28,239 bases of DNA, taken from contig JALFRH010000038.1 of assembly GCA_022785155.1 (NCBI GenBank), positions 1-28,239 of the forward strand, written 5' to 3'. Origin of the DNA: Spirochaetales bacterium (GTDB lineage Bacteria > Spirochaetota > Spirochaetia > Sphaerochaetales > Sphaerochaetaceae). Position numbers and translations under genes: made by a program. Below the pieces are notes generated by a model. It had not been told where the DNA came from, searched no databases, and saw nothing but the letters and a program-made list of their open reading frames with translations. Below are positions 22,892 to 28,239 of the stretch, piece after piece (within the stretch, counting starts at the first letter, position 1; each line of letters opens with the position of its first letter).

Positions 22892-23515
22892 ATGACCATT
22901 AGAAAGAAAAACAAACTGGAAGTAAAGCCTTCAATGCTCCTTTTGTGTGCAACAGATGCAGAGGCGACATTTTTCAACCAGTTCAGAAAGGACTGCAGAT
23001 ACTCCAACCTTACAGTTGCCAAGGCTAATGGCAAAACCATTGAAAAGATGCTTTCAGAGGCTGGAAGCCTGAGGACAAAGGGTAAGTTCTCCTCTGTATG
23101 GTGCGTCTTCGGTCTCGATGAGGTGGATGCTTCCCTTGAAGATGTGGACGCATGCAAAGAAATAGCAGAAAAGAAGAAGGTTAAGATGCTTTATTTCGCA
23201 CCATCCTTTGAGCTGTACTTTGCTCTCTTCGAAACATGTCCAAAGAGAATTGCCGACAAGGAATCACTCTTGAGAAGAATCAGAGTCACCTTCCCTGATT
23301 TCCAGCTTACAACCCGCTATTTCCTTACATCAGGACTTAACGTCAACTTCAAAATCTATCCAAAGCTTGCTGTTGCAGACCAGAATGCCAGAGACTACAA
23401 CGCCATCAGCGAAATGGACACAGGTTTTGAGGCCACAACCCTCTCCGACTTCCTGGATGATCTAAAGAACGTATGTGGAAAGGCTGATATGTCCCAGGCA
23501 AGGAACAGATTCTGA
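22892..23515 (+). CDS. RloB-like protein with a degenerate TOPRIM-type core
   Basis: A 207-residue protein matching the RloB family layout: basic N-terminus RKKNKLEVKPSMLLLC, an acidic-site segment VWCVFGLDEVD (69-79), and the hallmark APSFELYFALFET (103-115), the counterpart of the family's SNPxFExWxLLHF. Usual RloB proteins read CEGEKTE at the first site and FDRDE at the second. Here these are CATDAEA (E to A at residue 20) and FGLDE (first D to G at 74), so two of the acidic residues expected to bind metal are absent; D76 and E107 remain. It is coupled to the ATPase gene (1 bp gap, AAAGGAG upstream) and to the LuxR gene downstream. It may be a catalytically weak or structural partner. RloB assignment is from motif recall, not a search. 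Confidence 0.78.
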   Translation: MTIRKKNKLEVKPSMLLLCATDAEATFFNQFRKDCRYSNLTVAKANGKTIEKMLSEAGSLRTKGKFSSVWCVFGLDEVDASLEDVDACKEIAEKKKVKMLYFAPSFELYFALFETCPKRIADKESLLRRIRVTFPDFQLTTRYFLTSGLNVNFKIYPKLAVADQNARDYNAISEMDTGFEATTLSDFLDDLKNVCGKADMSQARNRF

Positions 23516-23516
23516 G

Positions 23517-24407
23517 ATGGATAGGGCTGCATTATTAATAAGCTTCTCATCTTTGGTGATAATTTCCATGGACCTGTCCCTATCGATTCTTTTGGCAAAA
23601 AGAAAAGATATAGGATGGGCCAAATGGAATATTGTCCTCTGTTCCACGCTGTTGGGAATGGCTGTATTTTTCAACTACAAGCTTCTTTCAGGTTTCCTTT
23701 TTACAGGTTTTCCCAAGGAAGTCTTGGATTTTATATTCGAAGTAGTGTTTATTGCAGACACTTCCTTTGTAATAGTATTCGTCTGTAGGTTCGTAAACTG
23801 GCTTATCGCCCGTCCTATGTCAAAGGCTGAGATAGTGCTTACCTTCGCCAATGGAGTGGTCTATCTTTTGGTATCAGTGGCATCAGCCCTATCTGACTTT
23901 GTGATTTTGAATCAAATCCAGGCCATTCTTCCTGCATTGAACATCTCCTATTGTCTTGTTGTGGCTGTCAAGAGTTATGGAACAATAGAAAACAAGCTGG
24001 TGAGAAATGTTGCAATGGTCTTCTGCATCATATCTCTTTCCATTGTCCCTCTTCTTGTTTTATGTGCAATTTGGACACCGCTCCGTTCCCTTACCTTTGC
24101 CTTGGTCGAGCTGGCATATTTCATTATGTATCTTACGTTCATGTTCATTTCTTTGGACAAAACGGAAAAGAATGTAGAGAGAAGGAATGAGGAGCCGACC
24201 CTTGAAGACTATGGCAAGTATCATATAACGGAACGGGAATTTGATGTCATCAAGCTTATCAGAAAGGGAATGACCAACAAAGAAATAGGATATGAGCTGG
24301 GTATCAGCGTGAATACCGTGAACAATCATATCGCAAATATATTCCAAAAGACAGGTGTCAGGTCTAGAATAGACTTATTGAATGTTTTGAATGAGGCACT
24401 TTGGTGA
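23517..24407 (+). CDS. Multi-pass membrane protein with a C-terminal LuxR-type helix-turn-helix
   Basis: A 296-residue fusion of about seven hydrophobic segments (residues roughly 5-210, e.g. AALLISFSSLVIISMDLSL and FCIISLSIVPLLVLCAIW) and a GerE/LuxR DNA-binding domain. The latter starts at YHITEREFDVIKLIRKGMTN and continues KEIGYELGISVNTVNNHIAN before IFQKTGVRSRIDLL. Such proteins are thought to sense a membrane or extracellular signal and act on DNA directly, without a kinase. The ATG at 23517 lies 1 bp after the RloB stop; an upstream in-frame start (23475) falls inside RloB. Its stop overlaps the next start (GTGA). Position suggests it is regulated with, or regulates, the ATPase-RloB pair. 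No receiver domain is present. Confidence 0.86.
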   Translation: MDRAALLISFSSLVIISMDLSLSILLAKRKDIGWAKWNIVLCSTLLGMAVFFNYKLLSGFLFTGFPKEVLDFIFEVVFIADTSFVIVFVCRFVNWLIARPMSKAEIVLTFANGVVYLLVSVASALSDFVILNQIQAILPALNISYCLVVAVKSYGTIENKLVRNVAMVFCIISLSIVPLLVLCAIWTPLRSLTFALVELAYFIMYLTFMFISLDKTEKNVERRNEEPTLEDYGKYHITEREFDVIKLIRKGMTNKEIGYELGISVNTVNNHIANIFQKTGVRSRIDLLNVLNEALW

Positions 24408-25267
24408 ACAAGAATCTACCATATTCGTTTTCAGTTCCGTCATCTTGGTATGACGGATTTTATAAAGACCAAGGGGATAGTGTAAAAGCATCCCGCTCCT
24501 TTACTTTGCTCCATGAAAATAAGAGTGGCAAGGCCGTTCTTTTGATCCACGGCTTCACTGGATACCCAGGGGAGTTGGTGAGACCCGCCGAGGACCTTTA
24601 TGAAAAGGGCTTCGATGTCTTTGTGCCGCGTCTCCCAGGACATGGAACCACAGGAAAGGATTTCATCAAATCCAGGAAAGAAGATTGGATCGGTGTTCCT
24701 GAAAAAGCCCTTCTGTATTTGGAGAAAGAGTATGAAAGTGTATCTGTAGTAGGCCACAGCATGGGCGGGGCCATAGCAGCAATCCTTCTTTCCCGTCACC
24801 CTGAAATAGAGAGGGGAGTACTCTGTTGCCCGGGAATCGCTCTTAAGTCAATAGACGACAAAATGGCTAAGGCAATATCCTTCATGTCCCACTTTACCAA
24901 GAGAATAAAGCAGAAATGGCAAAGTGATCCCCGATACCATATGCATTATGAGGATGCTCCCGGAGACGATGAATACCTTGGAAGCCAGTATTGGAGTTAT
25001 GCTTATCCAAAGCAGATAATATCCCTTCTGGGTATTGCAAAGGAAGCTGAAGAAGGCTTGAAGAACATCAAGTCTCCAACCCTTGTCATAGGCGCCGAGA
25101 AAGATGTCCTGACAGAGCCTCGGTCGATTTACACCATTGCAAAAGCCATTGGGGACAAGGGAGAGGCCTTTATGGTGAAGGACGCCAACCACTACATCTA
25201 TTACGATATCTCCCCGGAAGCGGAGGAGAAGGCCGTGGAAGCCACAGTTTCTTTCCTCTCAAGATGA
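24404..25267 (+). CDS. Alpha/beta hydrolase (carboxylesterase / monoacylglycerol-lipase type)
   Basis: A 287-residue serine hydrolase. The oxyanion-hole region is LLIHGFTGYPGELVRPAE, the nucleophile elbow VVGHSMGGAIAA, the acid in VIGAEKDVLTEP and the His in VKDANHYIYYD. This pattern is closest to Est30-like carboxylesterases and monoacylglycerol lipases. No signal peptide, so cytoplasmic. The GTG at 24404 overlaps the LuxR stop as GTGA and is preferred over the TTG three bases earlier; GAGG lies about 8 nt upstream. It is the last gene of the four-gene run, followed by a terminator. The substrate is unknown. Confidence 0.9.
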   Translation: MNKNLPYSFSVPSSWYDGFYKDQGDSVKASRSFTLLHENKSGKAVLLIHGFTGYPGELVRPAEDLYEKGFDVFVPRLPGHGTTGKDFIKSRKEDWIGVPEKALLYLEKEYESVSVVGHSMGGAIAAILLSRHPEIERGVLCCPGIALKSIDDKMAKAISFMSHFTKRIKQKWQSDPRYHMHYEDAPGDDEYLGSQYWSYAYPKQIISLLGIAKEAEEGLKNIKSPTLVIGAEKDVLTEPRSIYTIAKAIGDKGEAFMVKDANHYIYYDISPEAEEKAVEATVSFLSR

Positions 25268-25272
25268 TTATT

Positions 25273-25296
25273 GGGCTCGCTATAGGAGCCCGTTTT
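25273..25296. terminator. Terminator shared by two convergent hydrolase genes
   Basis: The stem GGGCTC/GAGCCC (25273-25278 and 25286-25291) with a 7-nt loop is followed by GTTTTC on the plus strand. It overlaps the stop codon of the minus-strand hydrolase. Confidence 0.78.
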
Positions 25297-26197
25297 CATC
25301 TATGAAATCGAAGACAGCCTTCTTGACTTCCTCTTCCTTTCCCTCCATTAGGTGTCCGCCATCTTCAAAGACCACAAGTCTATAATTCAGTAGCCTTTTG
25401 ACTCCATCCAATAGGTTCTGGTGAAGAGCAAGTTTGTCGTCCTTGGCCTGTAATATGAGAATAGGCCTCCTGATGTCCTCTACTTTGTAATCATCGTAGT
25501 TTCTCGCCATATCCAGATTGGTGATGCTTCCATCTAGATATACCCCCATCTTTCTTTCTCTGACGGGAACCATAGAGTATATATTCGATGATGGCATTCC
25601 CATTATGGCCTTAAAGAAGGGACTGAGGAGGAACATTGGATAATCGGAGATGAGAAACTTCGGTGGACCAATATATTTCATGACCCTCTCAGGCTTCTCA
25701 AGATACGGCATGGAAGAAGAGTAAAGGATCAAGCCCTTTGTCCTTTCCGGGTAATCCAGAGCAAAACGGAAGGCTACGCTGCCTCCGGCGGAGGTGGAGA
25801 GGAGAAAGACCTTTTCTATTCCTAGTCTATCCAAGAGCTCTATGTAGGCTTCAACCTGCTCCTTTGGCCTTCCTTCTCCTTTGATATCGCTTCCTGGATA
25901 CCCGAATCTTGAGGGGGCGATGATCCTGTACTTTGAAACAAAGTCCTTTGCCGTATCATAGGCTTGGTCGTAGCCGCCGAATAATCCATGGATGGAAAGA
26001 ATGGCCTCTCCCTTTCCTTTGTCCACATATGTAATCTTTCCATAGCTGGAGTCCAAGGTCTTGGAACCATAGGATTCTAGATGCTTTCTTCCGTTCTTTA
26101 TTGCTTTATTGCACTTGATCCCTTGGTAAAACAGATATAAGAGAATGAATGAAAGAAAAAACAGAAGCACCAAAATGGGTGGTTTGACCTTTTCCAT
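25280..26197 (-). CDS. Membrane-anchored alpha/beta hydrolase
   Basis: A 305-residue protein with an N-terminal hydrophobic anchor (PPILVLLFFLSFILLYLF) and an extracytoplasmic or periplasmic-facing alpha/beta-hydrolase domain. The core has ILSIHGLFGGYDQAYDTAK, the elbow LLSTSAGGSVAFRFAL, the acid in QAKDDKLAL and His in DGGHLMEGK. The elbow reads S-T-S-A-G, so the first Gly of GxSxG is Ser. The ATG at 26195-26197 has GGAG 7 nt upstream, and its A is the last base of the marR stop (TAATG), indicating coupled translation. The upstream in-frame ATG (26233) lies inside marR. A role as a MarR-controlled esterase is inferred from position only. Confidence 0.87.
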   Translation of the reverse strand: MEKVKPPILVLLFFLSFILLYLFYQGIKCNKAIKNGRKHLESYGSKTLDSSYGKITYVDKGKGEAILSIHGLFGGYDQAYDTAKDFVSKYRIIAPSRFGYPGSDIKGEGRPKEQVEAYIELLDRLGIEKVFLLSTSAGGSVAFRFALDYPERTKGLILYSSSMPYLEKPERVMKYIGPPKFLISDYPMFLLSPFFKAIMGMPSSNIYSMVPVRERKMGVYLDGSITNLDMARNYDDYKVEDIRRPILILQAKDDKLALHQNLLDGVKRLLNYRLVVFEDGGHLMEGKEEEVKKAVFDFIDENGLL

Positions 26198-26676
26198 TAT
26201 ATTTCTCCTTTTTCTTTCAGGGAGAAAAAGCACTCTTCAAGGTGTCCGATTCCCTTGGAGAATTTCTCAGATAGCTTGAAATATTCACTTATATCCTCTT
26301 CTGAGAAATCCCTGAAAAGGGAGCCATAGACTTTGTCTTCCATCTCCTTGCTGTCTTCGATAATGGTTTTGCCTTTATCTAGGATGGAGACGCATAGACT
26401 TCTTTTGTCAGATAAGGACGGAGTGAGTTTAATAAAACCTTCTTTTTCCAAGGAAAGGGCCAGCTTCTTGATGTTCTGACGAGAGCATCCGAGTATTTTC
26501 CCCAGTGTAGTCAGATCTGGGGGGTTGGGGAGGGAAGACGAGACGACCAAAAGAAGCCACTGTTTTGTTGTTATGCCATTAAGGTTCCTGTCGAGAATGG
26601 CATGGAGTCTATTTTCCTGCACAAAAACACCTGAGAACAATAGTTTCTTTTTCCAAAGCAGTTCCATTTCTTTCAT
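26197..26676 (-). CDS. MarR-family transcriptional regulator
   Basis: A 159-residue winged-helix regulator. The N-terminal dimer helix leads to KQWLLLVVSSSLPNPPDLTT and the helix-turn-helix LGKILGCSRQNIKKLALSLE. The wing is KEGFIKLTPSLSDKRSLCVS with the conserved D-K-R, and the C-terminal helices return to the dimer core. GAGG lies about 8 nt before the ATG. It is first in a two-gene operon with the membrane-anchored hydrolase, and a perfect palindrome sits in its own promoter, so autoregulation and control of the hydrolase are likely. The inducer is unknown. Confidence 0.9.
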   Translation of the reverse strand: MKEMELLWKKKLLFSGVFVQENRLHAILDRNLNGITTKQWLLLVVSSSLPNPPDLTTLGKILGCSRQNIKKLALSLEKEGFIKLTPSLSDKRSLCVSILDKGKTIIEDSKEMEDKVYGSLFRDFSEEDISEYFKLSEKFSKGIGHLEECFFSLKEKGEI

Positions 26677-26697
26677 GATTTATCCTCTTAGGAAAAA

Positions 26698-26727
26698 ATA
26701 ATGAGTAACTAGTTACCTATTTGTCAG
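26698..26727 (-). promoter_or_regulatory. marR promoter with palindromic operator
   Basis: On the minus strand CTGACA (26722-26727), an 18-nt spacer and CATTAT (26698-26703). The perfect 12-bp palindrome GTAACTAGTTAC (26705-26716) lies in the spacer and resembles known MarR/OhrR-type sites with a TAAC-GTTA core. Confidence 0.65.
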
Positions 26728-26730
26728 GAA

Positions 26731-26745
26731 GACAAGGTCCTTGTC
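26731..26745. repeat. Inverted repeat between marR and gltX
   Basis: GACAAGG-T-CCTTGTC, a perfect 7-bp inverted repeat with a 1-nt centre, upstream of both divergent promoters. The spacing is too short for an RNA hairpin, so a protein-binding site is more likely. Confidence 0.5.
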
Positions 26746-26802
26746 CTGGGGATATTTGGATTTCATTTATTTGTTTTAAGAGCTTTCTCCTTTCTGCTCT
26801 TG

Positions 26803-26831
26803 TTGTTTAAATTCTTCCAATAGCATAGAAT
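26803..26831 (+). promoter_or_regulatory. gltX promoter
   Basis: TTGTTT (26803-26808), a 17-nt spacer and TAGAAT (26826-26831). The leader is about 18 nt and contains AGGAGA, 5 nt before the ATG. Confidence 0.6.
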
Positions 26832-26855
26832 TTCAACATTAATTAGGAGAAAGAA

Positions 26856-28239
26856 ATGGAAGTTCGTGTACGCTATGCCCCGTCACCAACTGGGTTACAG
26901 CACATCGGCGGTGTAAGAACCGCACTTTTCAACTATTTTTTCGCCAAATCTATGGGCGGAAAGTTCATCCTCCGTGTTGAGGACACAGACCGTGAGCGCT
27001 ATTCCGATGAATCCCTCCAGGATCTCTACGATACATTGGACTGGCTTGGAATCAAATGGGACGAAGGTCCTGTTGTAGGAGGACCATACGGCCCTTATAT
27101 CCAGTCTGAGCGCTTTGAACTCTACAAAGAATATGCCGAAAAGCTTGTAAAAGACGGAAAGGCATACTATTGCTACTGCACACCTGAAAGACTTGAAAAG
27201 GTAAGACAAGAGCAGATTGCTTCAAAGAGCGATTATCAGGGCTATGACAGGCACTGTGCAAATTTGACAGACGAAGAAAGAGCTGATCTTGAGGCTCAGG
27301 GTATCAAGCCTGTAATAAGACTACGTGTCCCTACTGAAGGCAAGACTACTTTCCATGATATCCTCATGGGCGACATCACAAGGAAAAACAAAGATGTTTC
27401 CCCCGATCCCATCCTTCTCAAGAGCGATGGATTCCCTACTTATCACCTGGCAAATGTCATTGACGACCATCTTATGGGCATCACCCATATCATGAGAGCC
27501 CAGGAATGGATACCTTCCGGCCCACTTCATATTCTTCTGTATGAAGCATTTGGTTGGGAGCCACCTATTTATTGCCACCTTCCTATGGTTATGGGTAAGG
27601 ATGGACAGAAGCTCAGCAAGAGACATGGCTCCACTTCTGTAAGGGACTTCAGGGCGAAGGGATATCTGCCGGAAGCCATCATCAATTATGTGACGATGGT
27701 GGGTTGGTCATTGGATGACCACACTGAGTTCTTCTCCAAGGAAGACTTGGAAAAGTGTTTCAAGATTGAGAATATCCATAAGGCTCCCGGTGTCTTTGAC
27801 TATAAGAAGCTGGACTGGTTCAACGGCCAGTACATCAGAGAGTGTGACAACGAGAGACTTTCCTCTCTCTGCACTCCATATCTTCAGGAAGCTGGATTCA
27901 TTTCAAAGGAAGTGACTGAGGAAGAGAAGAAATTAATCCTCTCCCTTATTCCTTCAGTAAAAGAGAGAATGAAAGTGCTTTCCGATGTTGTTCCTCTTAC
28001 AACCTTCCTCTTCAAGGATGAGCCTGTTGTAGATAAAACAGTCTACATTGCAAAGGGCAGCAATGAAGAAAACACCCTGAAGGCTTTGGAAAAGGGTAGT
28101 GGAATACTTCTCTCCGGTCTTAAGGAAGGAAAGGCGGAAGCAACCATCGAGGAAGAATTGGTCAATCTATCAAAAGAGTTGGAAATCAAGATCAACGGAG
28201 TATTCCAGCCTATTCGTGTAGCAATCACCAATTCCACAG
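26856..28239 (+). CDS. gltX: Glutamyl-tRNA synthetase (3' end outside window)
   Basis: A class I synthetase that charges tRNA-Glu; about 461 codons are present and no stop is reached. The N-terminus MEVRVRYAPSPTGLQHIGG carries the HIGH-type motif (QHIGG), followed by LRVEDTDRERYSDES. The KMSKS-type motif is KDGQKLSKRHGS. The anticodon-binding domain follows and the window ends in FQPIRVAITNST, so roughly 20-50 residues are missing. AGGAGA precedes the start by 5 nt. Family members may be discriminating or non-discriminating (also charging tRNA-Gln); this cannot be decided here. Confidence 0.96.
   Translation, partial: MEVRVRYAPSPTGLQHIGGVRTALFNYFFAKSMGGKFILRVEDTDRERYSDESLQDLYDTLDWLGIKWDEGPVVGGPYGPYIQSERFELYKEYAEKLVKDGKAYYCYCTPERLEKVRQEQIASKSDYQGYDRHCANLTDEERADLEAQGIKPVIRLRVPTEGKTTFHDILMGDITRKNKDVSPDPILLKSDGFPTYHLANVIDDHLMGITHIMRAQEWIPSGPLHILLYEAFGWEPPIYCHLPMVMGKDGQKLSKRHGSTSVRDFRAKGYLPEAIINYVTMVGWSLDDHTEFFSKEDLEKCFKIENIHKAPGVFDYKKLDWFNGQYIRECDNERLSSLCTPYLQEAGFISKEVTEEEKKLILSLIPSVKERMKVLSDVVPLTTFLFKDEPVVDKTVYIAKGSNEENTLKALEKGSGILLSGLKEGKAEATIEEELVNLSKELEIKINGVFQPIRVAITNST

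Noticed and set aside
1..28239. CRISPR arrays, insertion sequences, tRNA or rRNA genes
   Set aside because: Looked for repeated spacers, transposase motifs and cloverleaf or rRNA signatures by eye; none seen.

Overview
The window is about 28 kb of compact bacterial chromosome at moderate GC. It is mostly housekeeping genes, with one short accessory-looking cassette. The organism is probably a spirochaete, perhaps near Sphaerochaetaceae. The hints are the periplasmic binding protein, whose signal peptide runs straight into an Ala/Ser/Glu-rich mature start, the many small lipoproteins, and the rplU-rpmA-obg-nadD-yqeK-rsfS cluster. No 16S or other decisive marker is present, so this placement is an inference.

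Layout. 1-1687: the end of a prephenate dehydrogenase gene overlapping mtaB (tRNA methylthiotransferase). 1656-3157, minus: serine acetyltransferase and the biotin transporter bioY. 3211-6031: a divergent bifunctional birA with a BirA-type operator between it and bioY, then argS. 6107-7004: a small lipoprotein converging on a TetR regulator. 7145-10816: rplU, rpmA, obg, nadD, yqeK, an unknown lipoprotein and rsfS, closed by a hairpin terminator. 10933-16986: a LacI-family regulator, a PhnD/PhnC/PhnE/PhnE-type ABC importer and a 5'-nucleotidase without a signal peptide. This looks like uptake of a phosphorylated or phosphonate-like compound followed by dephosphorylation in the cytoplasm. 17063-17260: the decayed N-terminus of a second LacI-type gene. 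17310-20146, minus: aminopeptidase apeB and a MATE exporter, the latter preceded by an unannotated 48-residue extremely acidic ORF whose stop overlaps the MATE start. 20287-21378: a lipoprotein with a possible CsgG/LpoB-like domain and a repeat-like tail.

21640-25267 is the most unusual block. Four tightly packed genes encode an AAA15/ABC-type ATPase, an RloB-like (TOPRIM-related) protein, a multi-pass membrane LuxR-type regulator and an alpha/beta hydrolase. The first two resemble the ATPase plus RloB pairs of RloAB/AbiL-type phage defence. Several residues expected in both active sites appear substituted although both frames are intact. 25280-26676, minus: a MarR regulator coupled to a membrane-anchored alpha/beta hydrolase, with a perfect palindrome in its promoter. 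26856 to the end: gltX, cut off by the window.

A pattern across the window is that several first-in-transcript genes (birA, cysE, the 6107 lipoprotein, tetR, lacI, apeB and the acidic ORF) lack a Shine-Dalgarno sequence and have a -10-like hexamer only 6-10 nt before the start codon. That predicts leaderless or nearly leaderless mRNAs, whereas operon-internal genes usually carry GGAG-type sites. All promoter and operator calls were made by eye and none has been scored computationally.
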